Source: Strigops habroptila (taxonomy: Eukaryota; Chordata; Aves; Psittaciformes; Psittacidae). From it: a DNA stretch of 64,000 nt. Location: contig NC_044302.2 in NCBI RefSeq assembly GCF_004027225.2, positions 37,980,949 through 38,044,948 on the forward strand. Direction: 5' to 3'. Both the position numbers and the translations under genes were made by a program. The notes under the pieces are model-generated. The model ran no database searches, had not been told where the DNA came from, and was given only the letters and a program-made list of their open reading frames with translations. This document shows, piece after piece, positions 34,892 through 46,700 of the stretch; the stretch's first letter is position 1, and each line of letters starts with the position of its first letter.

Positions 34892-37690
34892 CTAAACCAC
34901 GTGGTCCAAGGCTCTGTCCAACCTAGCCTTGAACACCGTCAGGGATGGAGCATCCACAACCTCTCTGGGCAACCCATTCCAGTGCTTCACCACCCTCACT
35001 GTAAAGAACTTCTTCCTTATATCTAATCTAAACTCCCCCTGTTTAAGTTTGAAGCCATTACCTCTTGTCCTACCACTACAGTCTCTAAGGAAGAGTCCCT
35101 CCCCAGCACCCTTATAGACCCCCATCAGATACTGGAAGGCTGCTATGAGGTCACCACGCAGCCTTCTCTTCTCCAGGCTGAACAGCCCCAACTCTCTCAC
35201 CCTTGTCTTCATACGGGAGGTGCTCCAGCCCTCTTATCATCCTCGTGGCCCTCCCCTGGACTCGCTCCAGCAGCTCCATGTCCTTTTTATGTTGAGGACA
35301 CCAGAACTGTACGCAGTACTCCAAGTGAGGTCTCACAAGAGCAGAGTAGAGGGGCAGGATCACCTCGTTCGACCTGCTGGTCACGCTTCTGTTGATGCAG
35401 CCCAGGATACGGTTGGCTTTCTGGGCTGCAAGCGCACACTGCCGGCTCATGTTAAGCTTCTCGTCAACCAACACCCCCAAGTCCTTCTCTGCAGGGCTGC
35501 TCTGAATCTCTTCTCTGCCCAACCTGTAGCAGTGCCTGGGATTGCCCCGACCCAGGTATAGGACCTTGGCTTGGTTAAACTTCATAAGGTTGGCATCAGC
35601 TCACCTCACAAGCATGTCAAGGTCCCTCTGGATGGCATCCCTTCTCTCCAGATATCAACCGAACCACACAGCTTGGTGTCGTTGGCAAACTTGCTGAGGG
35701 CGCACTCAATCCCACTGTCCATGTTGTCGACAAAGATGTTGAACAGGACCGGTCCCAACACCAATCCCTGAGGGACACCACTCGTTACAGGTTTCCAACT
35801 GGACATCGAGCCATTTGCGACAACTCTTTGCGTGCAGCCATTGAGCCAGTTTTTTTATCCACTGAGTGGTTCATCTATCAAATTGATGTCTCTCCAATTC
35901 AGAGACAAGGATGTCATGCAGGACAGTGCTGAATGCTTTGCACAAGTCCAGGTAGATGACGTCAACTGCTCTGCCCCTGTCCATCAGTTCCGTGGCTCCA
36001 TCATAGAAGGCCACCAAATCGGTCAGGCAGGATTTCCCCTTAGTGAAGCCATGTTGGCTGTCACTAACCACCTCATTGTTTTTCATGTGCCTTAGCATGT
36101 TTTCCAGGAGAAACTGTTCCATGATTTTGCCAGGCACAGAGGTGAGACTGACTGGTCTGTAGTTCCCTGGGTCTTCCACCTTCCCCTTCTTGAAAATGGG
36201 GGTTATATTACCCTTCTTCCAGTCATCAGGAACTTTACCTGACTGCCAGGATTTTTCGAATATGATGGACAGTGGTTTAGCAACTTCATTTGCCAGCTCC
36301 TTCAGGACCCGTGGATGGATTTCATCAGGTCCCATGGACTTGTGCACGTGCAGGTTCTTAAGATGGTCTCGAACCTGATCCTCTCCTACAGTGGGCCTGA
36401 GGTCTTCATTTTCACAGTCCCTGCATTTGCTTTCCAAGACTTTTGTGGTGTGGTCAGAGCATTTGCTGGTGAAGACGGAGGCAAAGAAGTCATTAAGAAC
36501 CTCAGCCTTCTCCAAAACCATGGTAGCCAGTTCTCCTGATAGCTTCTGGAGAGGGCCCACATTGTCCCTCGTCTGTCTTTTATTTGCTACGTATCTATAG
36601 AATCCTTTCCTGTTATCTTTTACATCCCTTGCCAAACTTAATTCTAGCTGGGCCTTAGCTTTCCTAACCTGGTCCCTAGCTTCCCGGGCAATGTTCCTAT
36701 ATTCTTCCCAGGCCGCCTGTCCTCACTTCCACCTTCTATAAGCTTCTTTTTTCCCTCTAAGTTTCCTCAGCAGCACCTTGTCCATCCATGGAGGTCTCCT
36801 GGCCCTCCTGCTGCACTTTCTTCTAGTCAGGATGCAACACTCATGAGCACGTAGCAGGTGATCCTGGAATATCGACCAGCAGTCTTGGGCTCCCCTGCCC
36901 TCTAGGACTGTATCCCATGAAACCTTACTAAGGAGGTTCCTGAAGAGGCCAAAGTCTGCTCTCTTGAAGTCCAGGGCAGTGAGCTTGCTGCATGCTCTTC
37001 TCACTGTCCTGAGGATCTCAAACTCAACCATCTCGTGATCACTAGAGCCAAGGCTGCCCTGGAGTGTCACATTTCCAACCAGTCCCTCCCTGTTGGTGAG
37101 CACGAGGTCAAGCATGGCACCTCTCCTTGTCAGCTCCTCTATTGCTTGAAAGAAGAAGTTGTCTTCCACATAATCAAGGAACCTCCTGGATTGCTTGTGC
37201 CGGGCCGTACCATCCCTCCAACAGATGTCAGGATGGTTGAAGTCCCCCATGAGGACAAGGGCCTGCGAGCATGAGGCTGCTCCTATCTGTCTGTAGAGCG
37301 CTTCATCCACAGAGTCCTCTTGATCAGGCGGCCTGTAACAGATCCCCACAATAATGTCCCCCATTGCTGTTTTCCCTTTGATCCTGACCCACAAACACTC
37401 TGTTACCTCATCACCCGTCCCCAGACAAAGTTCCATACTCTCTAGCCTATCACTGACATAGATAGCAACTCCCCCTCCCCGTCTGTCTGGCCTGTCTTTT
37501 CTAAACAGCCTGTAACCTTCCATTCCGACACTCCAGTCATAGGAGCCATCCCACCATGTTTCTGTGATACCAATGACATCATATTCCCGTAGCCTTGCAC
37601 ACATCTCTAATTCCTCTTGCTTGTTCCCCATACTACGGGCGTTTGTATAGAGGCACCTTAGCCGAGCTCCAAATGCAGCCGACTAAATGG
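34892..37690 (-). pseudogene. CR1 ORF2 (endonuclease and reverse transcriptase), broken
   Basis: The frame opens at about 37690. The AP-type endonuclease region keeps TNARS, ITETWWD, MGDFNHPD and SDHEM (37032-37043). One in-frame TGA at 36723-36725 separates it from the reverse-transcriptase part, which is otherwise in the same frame. That part keeps the YRPVSL and VIYLDL motifs. A second TGA is at 35871-35873, and a T7 run at 35850-35856 adds a frameshift where I expect six. The catalytic FADD box reads FAND (Asn codon 35681-35683). More frameshifts fall near 35606-35650 and near 35200. The C-terminal block (35151-35585 and 34892-35212) is the usual CR1 tail region. It is a dead retrotransposon gene. 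Confidence 0.9.
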
Positions 37691-37795
37691 CTGGGGCAGC
37701 TGGAACATCTCTACATCGCTCCAAGCACTTATTACAGGTGCTGGCAACTGACCAGGAGTGTTGGGATGGATCAATGCTCCCCTCCCCCAACACAT

Positions 37796-38959
37796 CTATT
37801 TTAAAGCTTTCCTGACCAGCCTGGCAAGCCTCCTACCAAAACAGCTCTTCCCTTTCTTTGTCAGACCAGCTCCACCAGCCTCCAGTAGATCTGGCCTCCC
37901 AAATGGAGCCCCATGTTCTAAATAACCAAACCCCTGATTATGGCACCAGCATTCTAACCATTTATTAACCTGCCAAACGCGCCTAGCTTTTTTAAGGTCC
38001 TCCCCTTTGTCCTGGAGAATCGATGAAAAAACTATCTGAGCTCTGGAGCCCCTAACCACCTCTCCCAGGGCTCTGTAGTCCTTCTTAATGTTCTCCAGGC
38101 TACTGCTATCTATATCTCTAGCACTATATCTCACATTGACCACTAGAAGAGGGTAATAGTCAGTAGGACTTACTAGAGCAGGCAGCCTCTCAGCAACATC
38201 CCCGACCTGAGCCCCTGGCAGGCAACACACCTCCCTCGAGGCTGGATTAGGCCAGCAGACAGGTGCCTCTGTGCCTTTCAAAGTAGAGTCCCCTACTACT
38301 ATGACCGCTTTTTCCTGGAGGCACCAGTAGTGATCCTCTTTACTGGTGCATCAGCTGTTTGTTCATTAGGTGTGGTGGGTGCTTTCTCATTAGCCCCCTG
38401 CAGAACTGCAAAGCGGTTCTGAGTGGGGACATCAGATTTAGGAGGAAGCCCCTTGTTGTTAATTGTCCTCTTCCGCCTTTTTTTATTAGTTTTTCTCGTA
38501 ACTAATTCCCAACTTCCTGCACTCCTTCTTTCCTGTATGAGCAATGATGGACGCTTGCGGCCCCTGCACAGTTTGGGCCTGGGGTAAGCAGTCCAGCTTC
38601 CTCTCAGCTTCCCTGGCATCTTTTAGCTCTCCAACAGCCTCCCGCAGCTCAGCCAGCTGCTGCAGGAGGACCTCCACCAGGGCGCACCGAGCGCAGCCCT
38701 GTCCATTGCGCACCCTCGCCTCAAGAGACCAGTCGAGGCACTTTCTACACTCCGAGGTCTGCGCCGCAGCCTCCCCTCTCATCGGCTCTGTCTGGGTGCC
38801 TACGCTGGCCACCGCCGGGGCAGAGCTCCCAGAGCGGGCCCTGGTCCTGAGGCGAGTGCTCACCATCCCGCTCGCTGCCCGCGCAAACTGCCGCGCCACG
38901 CCCTGGTCGCTCGCGCTCCGTGGGGCGGGTTTTTCCCCACTGAGGGCTGGTGCCGTCAC
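37796..38959 (-). pseudogene. CR1 ORF1 (zinc-binding, coiled-coil and esterase), broken
   Basis: Read from 38959 down. The first part has a C-X2-C pair (CRKC) and a second (CARC) about 20 residues later, then a Leu/Glu helix-like coiled coil (LLQQLAELREAVGELKDA). A basic segment lies in another frame (38619-38299). The last part (38330-37796) is an esterase-like domain with VIVVGDSTL, whose GDS serine codon is 38285-38287. The first and last parts share a frame and the middle part does not, so two roughly compensating indels are inferred near 38520 and 38310. At the end, GGAGLT stands where I expect a D-G-x-H-L motif with the catalytic Asp/His, so that pair appears lost. In live elements ORF1 binds RNA; here it is not expected to work. 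Confidence 0.85.
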
Positions 38960-39130
38960 TCCTGGCGCCGCCCCCTGTGAGTCAGCTGCTCACGTGAACT
39001 GAGCTGCCGGCTCCTGGGCAAGTCCTGTCGAGGGCTTGAGGCTCCCTCCGTCACTCTTGCCGCTCCGAACTGAGGCTCCGGGACGCTGTGCTTCCCCCCG
39101 CTCCGGTGTTGAAGGCGTCCTCTCTGGAGA
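38560..39130 (-). other. GC-rich 5' region of CR1 (5' UTR and start of ORF1)
   Basis: CpG-rich sequence with GCGCC and CCGCC words, unlike the AT-rich flanks. In intact CR1 this region holds the internal promoter. Promoter activity is inference. Confidence 0.6.
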
Positions 39131-39264
39131 TACTCACCTCGGCAATTCATAATACAACAACAAATGATAAAACAAACTCTTTGTACTCACTTGGAACAAG
39201 GAGTTGAGTAACTGTCAAGAAAACAAGAACAAACCAAGACAAAACTACTGCATTTCCTTCTCTG

Positions 39265-40200
39265 ATTGGACATTAAAGGAGTAACACCAGATGTTACCTA
39301 TCTTGACTTTGGTATAATTTTGCCTGTGTATTACACGATGTTCCCAAGTACAAGTGAGGGAGGTGTGGTGTTGATTAAGCTGTTGTGAAATAGGAACAAA
39401 TGTGACTGGTAGACTGTTTGAAGAATAGCTATCAACAATGCTTGGACAAACTTTGAATTTTTACTGAGAGGGGATTTCCATTCATTCAGCTGCTCTGAGG
39501 CCACTCTTCAGTATATTAATAATTTACACAATTAAATAGAGTATATGCCCTTTTAAAATATATGGTCCATACCAAACTGGAGTGGGCTGGAAGTATGTTA
39601 AAGATGGGACTGGAGTGCTAAATAACGTTCACAAACTGGAAAAGCGCTGTGCAAACTATACACAAAACATGATGCATAGATAAGGAAAATAAACTGTTCA
39701 AGCAGTGGTTAGGTAGTGACTCTGTAGGGGTTTATCATTGATCAAAGTTGACAATGTCATGCTGTTGTGAAAGCATCAACACATCATGCTGGGGTATGAA
39801 ACAGCATGAAACACAAGAAGTAACAATTCCTTTCTACTGAGCAATAGGAAAAAGTCAGCTCCATGCTTCATCTGTCTTTTGGCCATTAACCTCAAGGTGT
39901 GGATTGAGCAGAGTGAGTCTGAATGAGAATGAGAATGGTAAGAAATGGGAGATTTCAGTTTTGAGAAGAATCTGATCAGAGGTGAAAGTCTTAAAACAGT
40001 ATAAAATTAAAAACAAAAAAGGAAAGTGACTTCACTTCTTGGCTACTGTGGATAGACTGAGAAGTAAAGGAAGGGTGTTCCAGCAAAGGAGATTTAAGTT
40101 GCCCATCAGAAAAGCATAAAAGACTGTTAAAGACTGTCCTACAATGTCACACTAGAAGTTCTTGTAGCCCAAAAGACTAGCCATCTAGGCCATCATCTAT
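39265..40200 (+). mobile_element. Ancient CR1/L3-like LINE fragment
   Basis: On the + strand, decayed blocks appear in the correct order for the RT-to-3'-end part of a CR1/L3 LINE: CAGATGTTACCTATCTTGAC (the YLDF region), ATGTCATGCTGTTGTGAAAGC, ACAAGAAGTAACAATTCCTT, and AGCAAAGGAGATTTAAGTTG near 40084. It is much older than the adjacent - strand CR1. The borders are approximate, and the assignment rests on remembered consensus. Confidence 0.6.
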
Positions 40201-40507
40201 AGCTGGTTTTTGAAACATTGGTAGGGTGTGAGCTCTGAAGGCTAACAATTCATGCTGAGATTTAGCCATTATCCAGTATCTCTTTTATTTTGGTTTGAGT
40301 TGTTTTGTTTTGTTTTATTCTGAATTTAAAAGATTGTGGTGATATCTAAATATTCCTAAGAGGGTTTTTTAGTTTTGCATATTTGTTTTAGTACACTAAA
40401 TGATGATGATCCTCTCTCACTGGGAGAGGTGTTTATGAGAATGTTATAGATACACTTGCTGCTTCCACCATATCTTTTTGTTATGCCTGCAGGTTTCTGG
40501 AATTGCA

Positions 40508-40540
40508 TGGGATGGATAGGGCAGTTCCCTATCCATCCTA
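40508..40540. repeat. Perfect hairpin, 14-bp stem
   Basis: Stem TGGGATGGATAGGG (40508-40521) pairs with CCCTATCCATCCTA (40527-40540), with one G-T wobble, around a five-base loop. It is 12 bp without any mismatch. No family recognised. Confidence 0.8.
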
Positions 40541-41090
40541 TTTAGCTTCTATTTGGAAAACATTTTTGTTTTTTCCAGTTATTTTCAGTTGTTTTGTTTT
40601 GTCTTTACAATTACCTGTCACAAAGATTTTCTCGTGCTGAGTTCCATGGGGTTTTGTTTGCAGTGCATGATCACAGACTGGGTTTTTCAGTTCTTACAAA
40701 GTTGTATGATCTCTTAGGAAAAATATTTTACTGTTGACTTGCTCAGTGGTATCTTGTGGGACTAATTAATTAAGCCTTGCTAACTTTCTGTGGCATTTAG
40801 TGCTCATTGATTTACCATAGATATAATCCTTGTGTCATCTTGGCTCTGAACACAAACAGCCCTCCATGCAGTCAGGTCAGCTATGAATATCTGAGCTGTT
40901 TGGGGTTTTTTTACCCTTTTTAAACTTGAGAATGAATACAGGTTGCAGGAAAAGGATGAGGCTGTGAAAGGAATATGCTACTTGAGCTGGAAAATTGTAT
41001 GAATATGATTGGACTTGCTCACATGCTTCTGTGGTGACTATTGACCTTCCTTTAGGAGGAAGAGGAAAAGGAAAAAGGAAAAGGAAAAGG
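40541..41090. other. Intergenic, no gene seen
   Basis: No repeat or gene recognised up to a short GGAAAA-rich run at about 41056-41090 that abuts the next CR1. Confidence 0.55.
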
Positions 41091-41094
41091 AACT

Positions 41095-41680
41095 GTGTTG
41101 GTCATCAGCTGGCTGAGCATGAGCCAGCTTGTGCCCAGGTGGCCAAGAAGGCCAATGGCATCCTAGCCTGTATCAGCAATAGTGTGGCCAGCAGGAGCAG
41201 GGCAGTGATCATCCCCCTGTATTGGGCACTGGTGAGGCCACACCTCAAATCCTGTGTTCAGTTCTCGATCCCTCGCTATAAGAGAGACATAGAGGTGCTG
41301 AAGCAGGTCCAGAGAAGGGCAACAGAGCTGGTGAAGGGTCTGGAGCACAAGCCTGATGAGGAACGGCTGAGGGAACTGGGGTGTTTAGGCTGGAGAAGAG
41401 AAAACTCAGGGGGGACCTTATCGCTACACAAAGGACCTCTACAACTATCTGAGAGGAGGTGGGGGTAGTGAGGTAGTGAGGTGGGGTCGGTCTCTTCTCC
41501 CAAGTAACAAGTGATAGGAGAAAATGTAACAGCCTCAAATTGTACCAGAATGGGTTTGGATATTAGGAAATATTTCTTCACCAAAAGGGTTGTCAAGCAC
41601 TGACACAGACTTCCTAGAGAAGTGGTAGGGCTACCACCCCTGGAGGTATTTAAAACACATGTAGATGTGGCATTTATGGA
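41095..41680 (+). mobile_element. CR1 3' region, truncated at both ends
   Basis: About 585 bp matching the end of CR1 ORF2 and part of its 3' UTR. An open frame (40995-41468) reads [20 protein letters not shown] and later [21 protein letters not shown], the CR1 C-terminal signature. The sequence stops after 'GGAGGTATTTAAAACACATGTAGATGTGG' without reaching the octamer tail. The 5' end may carry a GGAAAA simple repeat. Confidence 0.85.
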
Positions 41681-43007
41681 TTCCTTCCATCTTATATTTT
41701 CTTCAGACTTTCTAAGAAAAATGAGCATAGAATGGGTAGATTTACTCCCCAGAAAGAGTGAGGAGCACTAGAAGACAACTTCCCCCGCCGCTATTTCTGT
41801 TAAAATAGAAATATACTGTTAAATTAAGGAGAGCTGGGGAACAGTGTGGTGCACTAGGCTTGCCCATCCATACTGACACAATGCCTCGGCCTGGTTTTGT
41901 CCCATACCGTCTGCTAGGTGTGGGGTGCGATTGTACTCAGGTTGTAGGTTTGTCTTTCTTTGGCCACCTTCTTTTGAACAGTAAGATAATTTAAACCAAA
42001 GGATGTGCTCTATTCTGTGTAGGTTGGCTTCATTGTTGGAGAACAGCCTTGGGCACATTGAATTTACTACCATGTCTTAGGCCATCTGTCCTGGACAGAC
42101 AGGAAGACATTCATGTTTTACCTCTCCCAAACAAGTTTATACACCAAGGCTGAGGTCAGTGCAAGATCATGGTGAAAAGTTTTGGCCTCCAGTTGTTTAT
42201 GCAGTAACTACCCTTCCAGTTTGTACAAAATCCACCACCTTCCAATGTAAGCAGTACTTTTGCTGTTGAGAGCACAAATACTCACCAGTGATAATTACAG
42301 GAAAAAAACATGGAGCTCCTCGTTGAGCCCCCTTTTACAAAGCCAGCTTTGTCCTATAGTATAGTATCTATGTTTGGATGGCACTAAAGACAACGGTTGG
42401 GAAACCATAGCTGATTTTATTTCTCAGTAACCACTAGTATGCCAAAACAGAAAGAATAATCTCAACCTCAGCCAGAGTTTTACAGCCCAGACATCCCAAT
42501 AAACTGTAAGCATGTTCTAAGTGCTGATCATTATGCAACCACTCTCGCCCAGCAAAAATAGCTGTCAGCACTGTGCTGTTTTTATTCCTGATTAGATGAT
42601 TCTTAGAAACATTGACATCTCACAGAAAGAATAATACATTCCCCCAGAGACCTGGGATTTAACCTTGAAAGAATCTACTGTGACTGAGCAGAAATCTGTC
42701 TGCATGTCTCTCTGAGTAAATGCAGAGGAGAAAAAAAAGTACCTGAAAATAAAAATTTTACTTATTTCCCTACAAAAATGTCAATACAGATATTCATATA
42801 CTGGCTCCAAGAAAGGTACAGTATGTTTGCTGACAGTACATTTACCTAGAGATTTACTTTATGGCAACAACTTTATGCTATTTATATTGTCAATAAAGCT
42901 GCAAGGAATTAAGTTACCAAAATTCAAATGGACTTTTGGGGTAACATCAATCAATTATGCTTTGTATAATGCTCCTGGGCTGATAACAACAAATACCATA
43001 TCATGCT
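41681..43007. other. Intergenic, no gene seen
   Basis: Nothing recognised beyond short A runs. Confidence 0.6.
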
Positions 43008-43081
43008 ATTTTGTTTTGTTTTGTTTTGTTTTGTTTTATTTTATCTTATTTTATTTTATTTTATTTTATTTTATTTTATTT
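43008..43081. repeat. Pentanucleotide repeat, (TTTTG)n then (TTTTA)n
   Basis: Five to six TTTTG units are followed from about 43037 by eight to nine TTTTA units, one reading TCTTA. The switch point is sharp. Confidence 0.9.
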
Positions 43082-43369
43082 AGCAGCCTTCAAAAAGTTC
43101 ATGATGAAAACCTGTGAAAACTGTGACTGCCAGGCAGCCCTCGGTTTCCTTTGTCAGCTACGCTCTTAACTGTAGCTTTGGGCTAGCTCTTCTCTCAACC
43201 CTAACCCTAATGCTCTTGGTGGGCTGAGCCCCACACAAGGCTGCCATCCTTTAAGTGGCATCAGCATAACTTTTGTTTGTTTTTTGCAAAGAGAGTGTTT
43301 TTTGATTTTCTATCTGTTAGAGAGTACTTGTGGGTTGGGCTGAGCACTGGTTTGGGGGTGTCAGGCTGC

Positions 43370-43780
43370 TGTTGCTGGGGAGCTCCAGCATAAGATGCTG
43401 GGCACCAGCAATGCTCCTACAGACCCAACGGGACACCTAGGCTTGGAGCATCAATGGGGCTGAGAAAGCAGCCGAAACGCCTGGTCCTCCACCCCAGCCC
43501 AGTGACTGTCCCTGAGCACAGGCAGCTCCAGGGGTGGCTGTGGGCTGGTATGTCCCGAGGGACCGGCGAGCTCAGGTGAAGGAGCTGTGGGGGAAGGCTG
43601 GCACCCTCTGCCACAGATGGACAGGATCTTCACAGGGACCAACATAAAAGAGTGCCCAAAGCCCTCTTGCATGGAAGGAGAGATAGCTAGTGGCTCTGTT
43701 CCAGCATGGTGTGCTTGCAGCTCCTGAGGTGGAGAAGGCTGGAAATCTGTGCTTACTGGCTCCTTCCCCACTGGCAGCCA
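43370..43780. other. GC-rich islet, non-coding
   Basis: About 410 bp with many CTGGG, CAGC and CCCAG words. Overlapping open frames on both strands (such as 43451-44044 -, 197 codons) are of low complexity and have no domain I recognise. The 197-codon frame is the longest here and is the best candidate if any small gene exists, but nothing supports it. Confidence 0.4.
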
Positions 43781-46700
43781 AGCGCTTGCAGAATGTGAGC
43801 AGTGCCGTGTATCAAAGAGCTCTGCTGTGGAAAAGAAGTATCGGGTGGCTGAGTCAAAGCCAGCAGCACCTGGCCACTGGGTCCATTCCCTGTTTCTGCA
43901 CCCCAGGGAGTTCACAAACAGCAGCAACTGTGGGGCAATGGAAGAAGGCAAAAAGGTTGACGAAAAGAGAAGGGAAGAGCTGGGTAGTGGTGTGGGGGCT
44001 GCACATGCATCCCATCCAGGAGGCTTCCACAGCAAGGTCTGCATAATTTGTGGAAGTGCAAATCTTTTTGCTCAGGTCTATCGGGCTCCAAAGTGCAGCT
44101 CAAAATCCATGCTGTGTGTTTATCTGATTTGGTAGCTTTAACAAAAGAAGCAGGGAGAGAGGGAAGGAGGTGTCCACTGAGAGACAGGAAGGGAAAGAAA
44201 GCACAAAGACCTGTGTATAGTACAATGGAAATATAGAAGGACTTGTGGAAAATGATAGGAAAATAAAAAATTTCTCTACATGATTAATGCTCCATTAATT
44301 CTAAATTCTTAAATAAATACGATTTATGTTGCTCATGTCTGTTAGAGGTCTGCTTCACATTGTTTCGGCACACAGGCTGCTTCATATTCCAGTAAAGAAA
44401 ACCTAAACCATATGAAAATACTTAAATGACTGTACATTTTGGTATGTTATTGCCTTTTATTTGATTGACGATGTGAGAGTGCACACCTCATTGCAAAGTA
44501 ATGCTTTTAACTTAAATCAATTCTAAGTGAACATGTTTTATGCATTTATGCTTATAGTTTGAAAAAAGTGTTTCCTAAAAACAGTACTGGCTTTTAAGTA
44601 TCCAGTGAACAAGTCACTGGAGATGCCTGCATCTCTCAGCCAGTGAGCATTTACTTGTATTGTCTTGAAACCGCTACAAGTTTAGGGCTCACAGAGCTGC
44701 TGTAGTCTTAATGAAGCAGTTAATGATGTGTGAATTATAGATCCTGACAGCCTCTTTAATAAAATCAACAGGACTGCCTCCACAGTCTACCCTAGCTGCT
44801 AAATAATGACAATACTGTCTGCTTAACATAACACAGTATCTTTAAGTAAAGTACCACTCTTGCATTCTTGTACTGAAAAATTCTCGTCAACACAAAGAGG
44901 AATGTGAGCAATGAAGAACAAGCTGATACACACGACACTTCATTTCTTTCAGTTTGAGAAAGAAATGCACTAGCCACAGGGAATTCACAAATGAAGCGTC
45001 ATGTAAAGCAATGTGGTTTTCATTGTTACTGTAAAAGCATTTCTATGAGATCCTTCATTGAACTAAAAAACAAGATAATGCATAATGGACTTCAGCAGTC
45101 TGAAGTTTGCAGGGATTTTTTTTGTTTTGGTTTGGTTGTTGGTTTGTTGGGGTTCTTTGTTTTCATGTATGTGAATTTTATCATCCCAAAAGCTTTCAAT
45201 GAACAATTGTCTTCACAGCAGAGCTAGCTGGAATGTGGTAATACTGGATGGCACTTACTTGTAGGGAAATCAGTACTGTATGTATGTATGTTGAGGGATT
45301 TTTCTATACACCTAGCTAATACAAAAAGAATGATCATTGCAAGAATGAAAGGGATTTTTTTTTACATTGCTTTTGCTGATCAGTCTCATAGCCAGTTAAT
45401 GATTCAAAGAAAATTTTATGTGTGCCTTGTGTATATATTTCCTAAATAATCTTTATGATCGCATAGACTGAAACTAAACACTAAGGGCTCTGGAAGAATC
45501 CAAAGCTGCTTTACTGTGTGTGTTTGCTTTTGTTAATGTGTTTTTTTTCCTGAATAATTCAGGCAGCTGTCTTTCTTTCACTTATCTAGCAGATACTGAA
45601 GCAAAGAAAGGGAAAAGCACCAAGCCACATTTACTAGCTCATGTAATCGCTTTATTTGCTATCACAGGCAGTATCAGAGAAACAAAACACTGAAAAACTG
45701 TAATGTAACTGACATGTAAAAGAACATATTATCAAGACCCAGCAACAAAAGAAGGAATTACCTAGCCTGTGTATGAACTTGTGAATATATTCAGGATACA
45801 TTAAACCTAGCCTGCCTGACTGATTTACCCAAGGAAAATTTTCTTTGCCACTAAAGGGACTACTAGCTGTAAAGCCTATTGCAATTATCATTACAAACAA
45901 AGCAGAATGGCTTACTTAGGGAAGCACAGCTAAATCATTCAGTTAGTTCCCAGAAGCTCAAAATCTGTTTTCCTGCATTACTGCAGCAGTGTTTGTACAA
46001 GAAATATTGGCTGTTGCTGTTCTCTTAAGCAAAAAGACTTGGAGGTGCTCCCTGCAATTTGTACCTTTCCGCTCCTCTTTCCTTTCTTTCCTTTGGCTCC
46101 TCCCTCAAACCTATGTGAGCAGATGTGCACACATTCATGCAAGCACAGGTGTTTACATCTCGTTTCCTATTTGGATATCTTAGTTCAAGCATTTCATGTC
46201 CCTTGTCTCTTCCACTAATATTTGTTCCACCCCTCTTAGTTAATAACTTGTTTAGCCCAAACCCAAGTTACATTCTCTCTTCTCAGATCCAGTCAATAAC
46301 TACAGGGTAAAATATAATTGCATTTTCCTGCCTTTCACATCTTGTATGAATTGAGAGACCCCTTCACTTGTGGCAGTGGATGTGTTTTTCCTCCCTGGGC
46401 CATGCTGAACACACAGGGCTGGATTCGCTGCATGGAGCAGATGTTGGAGGAAAGACAGTGAAAAGAAGGGCAGAGCAGCTGTTGACACTTCGGGGATGAG
46501 GGCAGGCCTCTCAATCATTCCTCTCTTTCAAATCAAACCCAATTTTGTGTGGGACAAAACCAATGTGGAGAAGGTGGCTGTACCTCTTGGGGGAAAAAAA
46601 TATGTATCTAGTGCTCTGGGTAAAGATACAATGTGTTCAAGTCACATACATGGAAGGCTTAGCTTCCTAATACCGCTCTGATTTTTCTACCATTGCAGTA

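Larger units (their letters stand above)
34801..39150 (-). mobile_element. Near full-length CR1 LINE, inactivated
   Basis: About 4.35 kb in reverse orientation. The 3' end is at about 34801, where the tail reads ATTCTATGATTCTATTCTG on the - strand. The GC-rich 5' region lies at about 38560-39130. Both ORFs are recognisable: ORF1 with a zinc-binding/coiled-coil part and an esterase part, ORF2 with an endonuclease, a reverse transcriptase and a C-terminal region. Most CR1 copies are 5' truncated, so this length is uncommon. Several stops and frameshifts and a changed RT active site show it is dead. The right border (39130-39160) is approximate. Confidence 0.93.

Noticed and set aside
40508..40540. 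microRNA precursor
   Set aside because: The stem is too short and the five-base loop too small for a normal pre-miRNA.
43199..43212. Telomere-like CCCTAACCCTAA
   Set aside because: Only two units, too short for an interstitial telomeric array.
43451..44044. 197-codon open frame on the - strand
   Set aside because: It lies in a GC-rich islet, overlaps other open frames on both strands, has no recognisable domain, and shows no splice or poly(A) context that I can support.
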